Source: Rhodoluna sp.
Lineage (GTDB): Bacteria; Actinomycetota; Actinomycetes; Actinomycetales; Microbacteriaceae
Assembly: GCA_016462375.1 (NCBI GenBank)
Contig: JAEMTJ010000002.1
Coordinates: 1 to 31,468 of the forward strand
Reading direction: 5' to 3'
Length of the DNA: 31,468 bases
Part shown: one piece after another, positions 7,903-15,384 of the stretch
How the letters are laid out: every line of letters starts with the position of its first letter
Numbering within the stretch: position 1 is the stretch's first letter
The notes under the pieces: generated by a model
Told to the model about the DNA's origin: nothing
Databases searched by the model: none
Seen by the model: the letters and a program-made list of their open reading frames with translations, nothing else
Position numbers and translations under genes: made by a program

Positions 7903-8271
7903 TTAGAAGATAAGTGCGATCGCAAGGGCTACAAAAATACCGATGAAGATTACCGGTGTTAGATATTTTGCAACATGTAGCCATTGAGAAGTTTTTGAAA
8001 TAGTTTTAGAGATTGAGCTTTTGGTATCGAGAGCCTGAAGGTCCTTAGCTACGGCCTGAGCCTCGTGCGCGGCTGAATATTCAACGAGAGCTCCCAAAAT
8101 ACCCGAGGCTAGAAGGATTCCGATCACGGCCCAAACAGTGAAGTGACCTGCCGTTCTGATTGCCGGCACCAGCCCTGCGGTAGTGATTAATAAGAAGGTT
8201 GGCGCGAATTGTGCAACCACCAGTTGAGTGCGATTTCTGTTCCAGAGATCAACTAATTCTTTTTCGTTCAT
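7903..8271 (-). CDS. Small membrane protein of unknown function
   Basis: From this start the protein has 122 aa. It has two adjacent membrane segments (about residues 22-62) and a C-terminal one (about 100-120), with a charged amphipathic stretch between them. I do not recognise a family. I prefer the ATG at 8271 because AGAAGG lies about 9 nt upstream. The in-frame ATG at 8292 would add seven residues but has no ribosome binding site. The gene follows the DUF5522 gene in the same direction after a hairpin, so it may be read with it or separately. Confidence 0.72.
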   Translation of the reverse strand: MNEKELVDLWNRNRTQLVVAQFAPTFLLITTAGLVPAIRTAGHFTVWAVIGILLASGILGALVEYSAAHEAQAVAKDLQALDTKSSISKTISKTSQWLHVAKYLTPVIFIGIFVALAIALIF

Positions 8272-8325
8272 AGCGTTCAGCCTTCTAGTCATTTGCCACT
8301 TATAGAAAAATTCTACTTGCCCTAA

Positions 8326-8351
8326 ATTGCCCTAACGCTTGAAAGGGCAAT
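8326..8351 (-). terminator. Hairpin overlapping the 3' end of the DUF5522 gene
   Basis: ATTGCCCT and AGGGCAAT make a perfect 8-bp stem with a 10-nt loop that contains the TAG stop of the gene at 8332-8565. Only a short TTTA tail follows on the minus strand, so termination would be partial. Confidence 0.4.
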
Positions 8352-8565
8352 GCCTGCAAATGTTCGCGCAGCATTTACCCAGGTCAGCGAGAGTCTTCGA
8401 ATTGAACACAAAAAAGCCAGTTTCTGGGTCAATGTATCCAGGCTCTTCGAGAACTATTGACTCGTTGTGCTCATGCATGATCTCCTCGAAAAGAGGGTGC
8501 GACTCGCTCAACCTCTCAGGGTGTGGCTCGGATAGCTCGCGTGGGAGAACTCTTGTTTTTGGCAT
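8332..8565 (-). CDS. DUF5522 family Cys-rich small protein
   Basis: This 77-aa protein ends in LADLGKCCANICRHCPFKR, with the Cys cluster CCxxxCxxCP that marks DUF5522. The middle has HPLFEEIMHEH and YIDPETGFFVF, which also fit the family. The clustered Cys residues suggest metal or Fe-S binding (inference). Function is unknown. The opposite-strand frame over the same bases lacks any family pattern and is rejected. No Shine-Dalgarno precedes the ATG; TACGAT 9 nt upstream on the minus strand may be the -10 box of a leaderless message. It is divergent from the gene at 8758, with a 192-nt gap that holds a structured repeat. Confidence 0.8.
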   Translation of the reverse strand: MPKTRVLPRELSEPHPERLSESHPLFEEIMHEHNESIVLEEPGYIDPETGFFVFNSKTLADLGKCCANICRHCPFKR

Positions 8566-8660
8566 TGAAGGATAATCGTATGCTGGGTTATCTCTTGGCT
8601 AGCCTAGGCGCGGGCTAATTCTTGCAAGATTTCGATAGGTGTATTTTGGCTGAGTTCGTG

Positions 8661-8717
8661 TCCCGACAAAATGAAAGAACCCCACCGTGGAGAGTGAGGT
8701 TCTAGACTGTGTCGGGA
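8661..8717. other. Nested hairpin element: copy of the tRNA-Lys terminator plus tRNA-3'-end-like sequence
   Basis: Bases 8672-8705 match the tRNA-Lys terminator region at 10556-10589 with one mismatch over 34 nt, in the same orientation. On the minus strand the copy is preceded by GGTTATCCCGAC, which resembles the T-arm 3' end of tRNA-Lys (GGTTCGATCCCGAC) with two bases lost. TCCCGACA (8661-8668) and TGTCGGGA (8710-8717) also form an 8-bp outer stem around the inner hairpin. It lies between two divergent genes, so no gene reads into it. It may be a tRNA remnant, a structured leader of the gene at 8758, or a small RNA. Confidence 0.55.
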
Positions 8718-8757
8718 TAACCTTGAAAGCAAACTAGCGAGTGTAGTGGAGAACTCT

Positions 8758-9147
8758 ATGACAAATATCCGTGGAACCCTGATTGGCGTTTATAACGCCG
8801 ACGGCGGAATAGCTGGCGAACTAAGCTATGTTTTCGGACACCTCATTGGTATTAGAAGCTGCAGCCTTTGCGACATTTCCCACTCGCCGATAAAGAAGAA
8901 GGCTTCTTTCAAAGAACTCGAACAGCACCTGTTGACAGAGCACGGATTTGTTGTTCGGATGATCCACCTGAACGAACGCAACGAGCGAGAGAAAAAAGCA
9001 TCTGAGGGCCGTGAGCCTTGCATGCTTCTGGAATATCCAGACCAGTCGATTTCTATGTTCTTAGACTCAACAGACCTAAAGGCACTCTCTGGCAGAGTGA
9101 GTTCTCTCAAGAAGTTGATTCTTTCAAGACTGGATATGTACCTTTAG
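8758..9147 (+). CDS. Conserved actinobacterial hypothetical protein with a CxxC motif
   Basis: The protein is 129 aa from this start, with no signal peptide or membrane segment. The N-terminus GTLIGVYNADGGIAGELSY leads into CSLCDISH (C35, C38, H42) and later MIHLNER. I recall this pattern (Y-ADGG-GEL-Y, C-LCDITH, HLNE) from uncharacterised actinobacterial proteins, but no function is known. The CxxC/His group could bind a metal or act in redox (inference). The ATG at 8758 has GGAG 6 nt upstream. The in-frame GTG at 8746 overlaps that site and is less likely. It follows the nested hairpin element and is convergent with the RTX gene. Confidence 0.75.
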   Translation: MTNIRGTLIGVYNADGGIAGELSYVFGHLIGIRSCSLCDISHSPIKKKASFKELEQHLLTEHGFVVRMIHLNERNEREKKASEGREPCMLLEYPDQSISMFLDSTDLKALSGRVSSLKKLILSRLDMYL

Positions 9148-9148
9148 G

Positions 9149-9177
9149 TGGAAACCGAAAACCAAGACGGGGTTCCA
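9149..9177. terminator. Weak hairpin between convergent genes
   Basis: TGGAAACC and GGGTTCCA pair with one mismatch around a 13-nt loop, just after the stop at 9147 and before the RTX gene stop at 9189. No clear T run follows, so it is a weak candidate. Confidence 0.28.
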
Positions 9178-9188
9178 ATATGAAATCT

Positions 9189-10391
9189 TTATTTGTTTAG
9201 GGCTATATAGCGGCCCGTGTCGTAGAACTCACGGTTGCCGACTCCATCGCGAACGCTAATCCAAACTTTGTATCTACCTTCAGGCGCATTGTCACCGAAG
9301 ACATAATCCTGCTCAAAGATTGCATCGGTTGGCGTAAAACTTATGGCTCGAGGATCAGACCCCGTCGCGTGCAGACCATATTCACCACTGAAACCTCCAC
9401 CCTCGAGCATGAACCAAAAGTAGATTCCTGCCACTACCGATTCATCGGTTGCTTCAACACGAATAACAAAGTTCTCGCCTGGAGTTGCAGACTCCGGTAG
9501 GTCAAGTTTGGTAACTGTAGGTATGCGGTTATCAGAAGATCCACCGACAATTTCAAACGCAATTCTCTGTTCTGTGGTGTGACCCATCATGTCGACAGCT
9601 CCGACAAACATCGTGTAGTTGTCGTTGACGGCGTTGAAAGGAATAGTGCATCTTAGCTCGTAGGTTCCAGATTTTTCAGAGCCTGATATTAATTCGGTTG
9701 GGACACTAAATCCGCACCATTCGGTGACCCATCGGGAGGTTCCAAAAATAGATCCATAAACCGCTTGTACTGTAGCCACGTCGCTTACATTAACGGTGAA
9801 GACGGCCAAAGTCCCAGCTTGGACCTGCCTGACCACCATTGGAAGAGCTCCGAATTTAGGACCTTTGCTGTCTAAACTGCAGGCGTCAAGCCTTACGTCG
9901 GTTGAATCGGCGTTGCATACATCATTACCGGCACCGGTTGTAATAGTGTCTTTACCTTTGCCACCATCGATGAGGTCAGCTCCGTTACCGGCTGAGATAT
10001 TGTCGGCTTCTGCGCCACCTTGGAGAAGGTCAATGCCACTGCCTCCGGTGATTTTATCTTTGCCATCATCGCCGGATAATTTATCTTCGCCTTCGCCACC
10101 CTCGATGGTGTCGTTTCCAGCTTCACCGTAAATCACGTCTTTGCCTGTGCCGCCAATAATACGATCGTTACCTGGGCCACCATAAACAGTGTCGTTTCCA
10201 CCCAGCCCGTTGATAATGTCATTGCCAGCTCCAGCACAAATATAGTCATCGCCTGGAGTTCCAGTTATTCGATCAGCTGAAGCTGTTCCAGAGATGGTGC
10301 ACGCAGGAAGGGAGAGGGAATAACTAGCATTCGGGAAACTAGTTGCGAACAGGGCGACTAGGGCAGCAATAACTAATCTCTTGCGGTTCAT
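9189..10391 (-). CDS. Secreted RTX (hemolysin-type calcium-binding) repeat protein
   Basis: This 400-aa protein has an N-terminal signal peptide (MNRKR, then a hydrophobic core to about residue 25). About 13 consecutive nonapeptides of GGxGxDxxx type run from residue 45 to 161. Such repeats fold into a calcium-filled beta-roll. A Cys pair flanks the array (about 31/52 and 159/171). The C-terminal half (about 175-400) looks like beta-sandwich modules and ends without an anchor. RTX proteins of diderms leave by a C-terminal type I signal; here a Sec signal is present and no type I exporter is nearby. The ATG has GGAAG 7 nt upstream. Likely an extracellular structural or calcium-binding protein; no enzyme domain is recognised. 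Confidence 0.87.
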   Translation of the reverse strand: MNRKRLVIAALVALFATSFPNASYSLSLPACTISGTASADRITGTPGDDYICAGAGNDIINGLGGNDTVYGGPGNDRIIGGTGKDVIYGEAGNDTIEGGEGEDKLSGDDGKDKITGGSGIDLLQGGAEADNISAGNGADLIDGGKGKDTITTGAGNDVCNADSTDVRLDACSLDSKGPKFGALPMVVRQVQAGTLAVFTVNVSDVATVQAVYGSIFGTSRWVTEWCGFSVPTELISGSEKSGTYELRCTIPFNAVNDNYTMFVGAVDMMGHTTEQRIAFEIVGGSSDNRIPTVTKLDLPESATPGENFVIRVEATDESVVAGIYFWFMLEGGGFSGEYGLHATGSDPRAISFTPTDAIFEQDYVFGDNAPEGRYKVWISVRDGVGNREFYDTGRYIALNK

Positions 10392-10489
10392 TCCGAGTCT
10401 TCCTTTCTCCAGCTTGAAACAAAATATAGCACTAGTCTTATTCGCAGAACCATAGCGATTCGTCCAATTCTCGGAAGTTCTCAGGCTTT

Positions 10490-10503
10490 TGAAACCGCTT
10501 TCT
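10490..10503. promoter_or_regulatory. Possible LacI/cre-like site upstream of the RTX gene
   Basis: TGAAACCGCTTTCT fits the pattern TGnAAnCGnTnnCA at all positions but the last. It lies about 100 nt upstream of the RTX gene start, in the gap up to tRNA-Lys. One degenerate site is weak evidence, and nothing else is recognised in this gap besides the tRNA terminator. Confidence 0.25.
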
Positions 10504-10555
10504 CGCCCTTGATTTAGATCTTTCCAAGGAAGATGCGAAGGCGCAAAGATTAAAG

Positions 10556-10589
10556 TGAAAGAACCCCACCGTGGAGGGTGAGGTTCTAG
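10556..10589 (-). terminator. tRNA-Lys terminator hairpin (second copy at 8672-8705)
   Basis: The stem is GAACCcCACC (10561-10570) with GGTGaGGTTC (10577-10586), one C-A mismatch and a 6-nt loop. On the minus strand it follows the tRNA immediately and is followed by TTTCACTTT, as expected for an intrinsic terminator. Confidence 0.75.
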
Positions 10590-10663
10590 TAGGCCCCGTC
10601 GGGATCGAACCGACGACCCACGGATTAAAAGTCCGTTGCTCTAACCAACTGAGCTAGAGGCCC
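10590..10663 (-). tRNA. tRNA-Lys (anticodon TTT)
   Basis: The minus strand folds as a full 74-nt tRNA. The acceptor stem GGGCCTC pairs with GGGGCCT (two G-U pairs). The D stem is GCTC/GAGC, the anticodon arm is ACGGA-CTTTTAA-TCCGT, and the T arm is GTCGG-TTCGATC-CCGAC. The anticodon TTT is at 10627-10629. The discriminator base is A and CCA is not encoded. It lies 45 nt downstream of glpK in the same direction. Confidence 0.97.
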
Positions 10664-10708
10664 TAATCTGCTTTTGGCAGAAATACTATTCTAACTTTTA
10701 CTTGCCTA

Positions 10709-12172
10709 CTATTTCTCAGTGAAGGCAATAGTTGCTCTAACGGCCTGTTTCCAAGCCTTATATGAATCTTCACCATCTTCTTCTTTAGTGAACGATTGAG
10801 CGATTGGGTTCAATTCTCTAAGTGCTGCTAGGTCTTTCCAGACTCCAATGCCAAGACCGGCTAGATAGGCAGCACCTAGTGCCGTTGAGTCAATGTTGAC
10901 TGGTCTTTCAATTGTTACCCCTAGTTGATCAGCTTGGATTTGAAGTAGCAGGTTGTTCTCTGATGCTCCGCCATCAACTCTTAGTTTTGCTAACTTAATG
11001 CCAGTTGCTTCCATGGCTTCAAAGATATCTCTGACCTGGAATGCTAATGCTTCAAGGGTTGCTCTAGCAATGTGAGCTTTACTAGTTCCTCTGGTCAGGC
11101 CTAGTAGTGAGCCTCTAGCATCAGGTTTCCAGTAAGGAGATCCAAGACCGGTTAGTGCTGGAACAAAAACAACACCACCGCTGTCTGCAACAGATAGTGC
11201 CAGCGCCTCAATTTCATCTGAAGAGGTGAACAGCTGTAATTCGTCCCTGAGCCATTGGACAGCAGCACCTGCAACAAACACAGAACCTTCACTTGCATAA
11301 GTTCTTACTCCGTTTAGCTGCCAGGCAATAGTAGTGATTAGGCCGTTGGTTTGAACTACGGGTGTTGTTCCAGTGTTCTGCAGAATAAATGCACCTGTTC
11401 CATAGGTGCATTTTGCTCCGCCGATATCGAACTGGGTTTGACCAAATAGTGCAGCTTGTTGATCGCCTGCAATACCAGCTATTGGAATAGTCAAACCAAA
11501 GAAAGAATCTGGGTTTGTCTGTGCAACTACTCCACTTGAGTCCACGATGGAAGGTAATGCTTTCAGTGGAATGTCAAAGAGTTCTAGTAATTCTCCTGAC
11601 CAAGTTCCGGAGTGGATGTCGTATAGCTGAGTTCTTGAAGCGTTAGAGGCATCGGTGATATGTGTTCCATTAGTAGCTCGTGCAATTACATAAGTGTCGA
11701 CGGTGCCAACAACTGTGTTGCCATTTTTTACTTCTCTCCAGATTTCTGGTTCGTTGAGAGCAATCCAGCGAAGTTTGGCGGCGCTAAAGTATGGGTCGAA
11801 GGGTAAGCCAGTTAGGGCTTGAACCTTTGAGTATGAGGGATGGTTCTCTAGAGCTTTTAAAACTCCTGTGGTTCTGCGGTCTTGCCAAACGATTGCATTT
11901 CTTGGAGACACTAAAGTTTCTTTATTCCAAAGCCCAATAGTTTCTCTTTGGTTAGTTATGCCGAGGGCTTTGAAGTCTTTGCCAACTGCATTTATGACTT
12001 GTTGAACTGAAGATATAACAGCGCTCCAGATTTTTTCTAGATCATGTTCTACCCAGCTAGGTTGCGGAAAGTGTTGAGGGAATTCTTGGTAACCTCGTGC
12101 AACTATCTTGCCTTCATCATCAACCGCTATTGCGGTTACCCCAGTAGTTCCAGCATCGATGGCGAGAATCAT
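10709..12172 (-). CDS. glpK: Glycerol kinase (FGGY family)
   Basis: This 487-aa protein transfers phosphate from ATP to glycerol, giving sn-glycerol 3-phosphate. The FGGY layout is complete: phosphate-1 motif DAGTTG at the N-terminus, PSWVEHDLEKIW, the glycerol-site region TNQRETIGLWN and IVWQDRRT, then AGDQQAALFGQ and YGTGAFILQNTG, and the C-terminal GLGSPYW and DGGASENN. The reading frame is open for 92 codons upstream, but that part overlaps the transporter gene and lacks homology. The ATG at 12172 shares one base with the TAA of the EamA gene (TAATG), which implies translational coupling. No glpF or glpD is adjacent. Confidence 0.93.
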   Translation of the reverse strand: MILAIDAGTTGVTAIAVDDEGKIVARGYQEFPQHFPQPSWVEHDLEKIWSAVISSVQQVINAVGKDFKALGITNQRETIGLWNKETLVSPRNAIVWQDRRTTGVLKALENHPSYSKVQALTGLPFDPYFSAAKLRWIALNEPEIWREVKNGNTVVGTVDTYVIARATNGTHITDASNASRTQLYDIHSGTWSGELLELFDIPLKALPSIVDSSGVVAQTNPDSFFGLTIPIAGIAGDQQAALFGQTQFDIGGAKCTYGTGAFILQNTGTTPVVQTNGLITTIAWQLNGVRTYASEGSVFVAGAAVQWLRDELQLFTSSDEIEALALSVADSGGVVFVPALTGLGSPYWKPDARGSLLGLTRGTSKAHIARATLEALAFQVRDIFEAMEATGIKLAKLRVDGGASENNLLLQIQADQLGVTIERPVNIDSTALGAAYLAGLGIGVWKDLAALRELNPIAQSFTKEEDGEDSYKAWKQAVRATIAFTEK

Positions 12173-13059
12173 TAGTGTGCCATCGGTTCGTAAATAACAT
12201 CTTCTAGAGTTGAATCTCTTCTTGGCCACTCGATAACCAACATGGCAGCCAACATTAATGCTCCACCAAAGATGACCGGTAGAGAGAGAACCTCTTGACC
12301 CACTGCTACAGATGTCAGAGCTGCAAAGACCACTTCCATAGTCAAAATTATGGCAACTCTTGAAGCGTCCATGACAGATTGAGCCCAGGTTTGAATAAAG
12401 AACGCTAAGGCTGTTGCAAATACTGCTGTGAACAATATGGCAAACCACACTTCACCGTCAACTGGCTGCTGGATGCCATCAGGTGCAGCCCCAATCCAAC
12501 AAACCAAAGCAACAGTCGCTAGCTGGATCACTGTCAGTGCATAGACATCTTTGCCAGGGGACCATCTGCCAAGACCTACGATATGAGCTGCGAAACCAAG
12601 AGCGCAAAGCATCGTCCAGATTTGACCAAAGTCGAATGATGCATCTTTGATGGTGATGAAACCTAAACCAACCGTTGCAAGGATTGCTCCGATAGCCACT
12701 ATGCCTCGTGGCTTCTTTTTGAAGATAACCCAAACCAAAAGGGGAGTGAGAATCACATAAAGCCCGGTTACAAAACTTGTTATGGCGGCAGTTGAAAGAG
12801 TTAACCCGATTGTCTGAGTGATATATGAGAAACCTAGTATGACTCCGAGGATGATGCCGTAAAACAGTGTTTTACCGGTGAAAGCTTTCAGGACTTTAGG
12901 TTTAACAATGATCATCAAGATGGTAGCGATGGTGAATCTGATGGCTAGGAAATCAAATACCGGAGATTTGTCCATGGCTGGTTTCATGGCAACAAAAGAT
13001 GTTCCCCAAGCTATGGTTACCACCAGCAAGGCGGCAACGGCTAAACCGTTACGTTTCAC
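12172..13059 (-). CDS. EamA/DMT family transporter
   Basis: This 295-aa protein has ten predicted membrane segments in two EamA repeats. The start AWGTSFVAMKPAM matches the classic first helix of drug/metabolite transporters, and the second repeat shows MDASRVAIILTMEVVFAALTS. The substrate cannot be read from the sequence; family members export or import amino acids, nucleotides or other metabolites. The start is GTG at 13059, 9 nt after the SDR stop, with a weak upstream AGAG. Its stop overlaps the glpK start by one base, so the two are probably made together. Involvement in glycerol or glycerophosphate handling is only an inference from this coupling. Confidence 0.88.
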   Translation of the reverse strand: MKRNGLAVAALLVVTIAWGTSFVAMKPAMDKSPVFDFLAIRFTIATILMIIVKPKVLKAFTGKTLFYGIILGVILGFSYITQTIGLTLSTAAITSFVTGLYVILTPLLVWVIFKKKPRGIVAIGAILATVGLGFITIKDASFDFGQIWTMLCALGFAAHIVGLGRWSPGKDVYALTVIQLATVALVCWIGAAPDGIQQPVDGEVWFAILFTAVFATALAFFIQTWAQSVMDASRVAIILTMEVVFAALTSVAVGQEVLSLPVIFGGALMLAAMLVIEWPRRDSTLEDVIYEPMAH

Positions 13060-13068
13060 TCGCTAACT

Positions 13069-14592
13069 CTATTTGCCACGCTTGATTCGAGTTCCGTGGG
13101 CAACATGGCGAACCATGCTAGGAAATACCAGCCCGTGCATAGGAAATACTGTCCACCAATAAATCTGGCCCAGCAAACCTCTTGGAACGTAGAGTGCTCT
13201 TTGGGTTACCTTGGTGCCACCGTCTTTAGTTTCTTCAGCCTTGAACTCAAGCCAAGCAAGTCCAGGCATTTTCATTTCGGCTCTAAGCCTTAAAAGGTGT
13301 GGTCGCTCTAAAGCTTCGACTCTCCAGAAATCTAGAGCTTCTCCTTCTAGAAGGAAGTTCGGATCTCTTCTTCCTCGGCGAAGACCAACTCCACCAACTA
13401 AGCGATCCTGTAATCCGCGTAACTCCCAAGCCCAGGTGGCAGTTGAATAACCGTTGTCGCCACCGATGGATTCAATTCTTTTCCAAACTATGTCAATTGG
13501 GTCAGCAGTTATTGCAGTTCTGACGTCTGTGTATAGCGAACCACCGGCCCACTTAGGGTCAGTTGGTAGTGGCTCGCTTGCACTGCCTTGCAGGGAGGCG
13601 TTACTCCAACGAGTTTCCACGTTGGCTTCTTTGATTCTGGTGAGAGCCAGAGATACTGCTCGCTTGAATGTGGTTAATCCTTCTGGCGGATCAGGAATTA
13701 AGTGCTTGATGCTTTCATCTCTAGCGACTACTTCATTTCTGAGACTGTCAATTAGGCGTCTAGCTAGAGTAATGGGCACCGGGGTAACCAACCCAACCCA
13801 ACCGCTCGAGAGTCTTGGTGTGAGCACTGGTAGCGGCATAATAATGCGCTTGCGAAGCCCAGCTGCTTCCGCATATTGGATCATCATATCTTTATATGAG
13901 AAAACTTCAGGGCCACCAATATCAAAGTCTTGGTTGATGTCCTCTTTTACTCCAGCTGCCCCGACTAAATATCGCAAAACATCTCTAACCGCAATTGGCT
14001 GGATACGCACTGTTACCCACTTTGGAGTCACCATTACAGGTAGTCGCTCAGTGAGATATCTTAACATCTCAAAAGATGCTGAGCCTGAACCAATTACAAC
14101 CCCTGCTCTAAGTTCAATTGTTGGCACCCCTGATGCTCTAAGGATTTCACCGGTTTCCTCTCTAGAAGAAAGGTGAGCACTCAGTTTGACTTTGGTTTCT
14201 GCCATTCCACCTAAGTAGATGATTCGTTTCACACCAGCTGCTTTAGCGCACTCACCGAAGGTGGTTGCCCATTTACGCTCTAACTCAACAAAGTCTTTGG
14301 CCACCATCAAAGCATGCAGAAGATAGTATGCAACATCGACATCTTTTAGAGCGTTGGCTATAGCAGTCTCATCGTTGGCATCGCCTTCAACAATTTCAAC
14401 TTGGGAGTACCAGGGGTAGCTGGTGAGTCGTTCAACATGTCTAGCTAGAACTCGAACTCGGTAGCCGTGGCTTAGAAGTTCACGAACAAGCCGGCCGCCG
14501 ATGTATCCGGTAGCCCCAGTTACTAAACAAAGCGCAGGTTTACCGTCTTTGCCAAGGGCTAAAGGCAAATCTTTAGTGATGTCGTCATACAT
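13069..14592 (-). CDS. Atypical SDR NAD(P)-binding protein with C-terminal DUF2867-like region
   Basis: This 507-aa protein starts with a Rossmann fold carrying GATGYIGG (residues 26-33), then RVLARH and the DVAYYLLHAL stretch of atypical NmrA-like SDRs. No YxxxK catalytic pair is evident. The C-terminal third (about 350-500), with WAWELRG, VGLRRGRRDPN, LDFWRVE and YVPRGLLGQIYWW, fits the DUF2867 region found fused to such SDRs in actinobacteria. The reaction is unknown. The ATG directly abuts the TAA of the DUF1684 gene (TAAATG), so translation is likely coupled. A long opposite-strand frame over this gene is a shadow. Confidence 0.87.
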   Translation of the reverse strand: MYDDITKDLPLALGKDGKPALCLVTGATGYIGGRLVRELLSHGYRVRVLARHVERLTSYPWYSQVEIVEGDANDETAIANALKDVDVAYYLLHALMVAKDFVELERKWATTFGECAKAAGVKRIIYLGGMAETKVKLSAHLSSREETGEILRASGVPTIELRAGVVIGSGSASFEMLRYLTERLPVMVTPKWVTVRIQPIAVRDVLRYLVGAAGVKEDINQDFDIGGPEVFSYKDMMIQYAEAAGLRKRIIMPLPVLTPRLSSGWVGLVTPVPITLARRLIDSLRNEVVARDESIKHLIPDPPEGLTTFKRAVSLALTRIKEANVETRWSNASLQGSASEPLPTDPKWAGGSLYTDVRTAITADPIDIVWKRIESIGGDNGYSTATWAWELRGLQDRLVGGVGLRRGRRDPNFLLEGEALDFWRVEALERPHLLRLRAEMKMPGLAWLEFKAEETKDGGTKVTQRALYVPRGLLGQIYWWTVFPMHGLVFPSMVRHVAHGTRIKRGK

Positions 14593-15375
14593 TTATGAAA
14601 CCTGCACTTTGATACCGTCTGCAGTGACACGGTAGATCGGCTTCATTTCACCAGCTGCGATTTCAACGGTCAGATTATTCTCAGCCGGCGCTAGCGGACA
14701 GGTGGCAAAGTCGGTGTATGCACAAGGAAAATTACCAGAGTAATTGAAATCAATAATGTATGAACCATCAGTCTGGTGAGTTGCAGTAACTGTTCTTCCG
14801 CCACCGTAACTAGTGCCACCACTGGTCTCGTCTTTGAAATGCATGTTTAGATTTTCACTATTTGCTAGATTGAATGCGGTTAGCCTGCATTCCTCACCCA
14901 GTATTTTAAAAACTAAAGTACCTGGAGAAACATATGCGTGAGTCATGCCTTCAACCACAGATCCCACTACAACTTCGCTGGGAGCATCATTTAGTTCAAG
15001 AGTTGCCTTAACTCTGAAACTCGGGTCGTAATCAAAAGTCAGCACAGATTCAAAGGTCTTCAGCATTGGAGAGTTTGGATCTCTTGGACGAACAACAAGT
15101 TGGCCGGCACGAGAGGCTAATTCGACTTTGATTTCATCAAAATCGAAAGTCATTTCTGCTCTTGGCTGTATGGTCCAGGCATGTTCTCCACTACTTGAAT
15201 CTTTGACGTGCACTGTGTCACCGCTAGCCCACCAGCTGCCGGTTAATCCCGCTATCGCTTGGGGTTCACTAGTTAGCCAAACTAAGTTGGTAACTGAAAG
15301 AAAACCGGTTGGGTTAGCGAACTTTTTGTTTCTAGAATCGATCCATTCGGACCATGCTTGAGGAATAGTGTTCAT
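14593..15375 (-). CDS. DUF1684 family protein
   Basis: This 260-aa cytoplasmic protein has no signal peptide. The family marks are present: RPRDPNSP in the middle, YSGNFPCAYTDFATCPLAPAENNLTVEIAAGE near the C-terminus (described here by its Cys pair and the PAENNL/AGE elements), and YGGGRTV between them. The fold is predicted all-beta. DUF1684 has no firm biochemical role; it is common in actinobacteria and halophiles. Here it sits in a tight array, 9 nt after the Nudix gene and abutting the SDR gene, so it probably shares their expression. Confidence 0.87.
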   Translation of the reverse strand: MNTIPQAWSEWIDSRNKKFANPTGFLSVTNLVWLTSEPQAIAGLTGSWWASGDTVHVKDSSSGEHAWTIQPRAEMTFDFDEIKVELASRAGQLVVRPRDPNSPMLKTFESVLTFDYDPSFRVKATLELNDAPSEVVVGSVVEGMTHAYVSPGTLVFKILGEECRLTAFNLANSENLNMHFKDETSGGTSYGGGRTVTATHQTDGSYIIDFNYSGNFPCAYTDFATCPLAPAENNLTVEIAAGEMKPIYRVTADGIKVQVS

Positions 15376-15384
15376 TAGAAAAGC

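Noticed and set aside
8339..8575. 78-codon plus-strand frame opposite the DUF5522 gene
   Set aside because: The minus-strand product carries the DUF5522 Cys cluster; the plus-strand product has no recognisable pattern or ribosome site.
12173..12448. Longer N-terminus for glycerol kinase
   Set aside because: The 92 extra codons overlap the EamA gene and encode a Cys/Ser-rich stretch unlike FGGY kinases, which begin at the DAGTTG region.
13454..14176. 240-codon open frame on the plus strand
   Set aside because: It is antisense to the SDR gene, which has clear Rossmann motifs and operon spacing. The product is Ser/Leu/Arg-rich without a domain.
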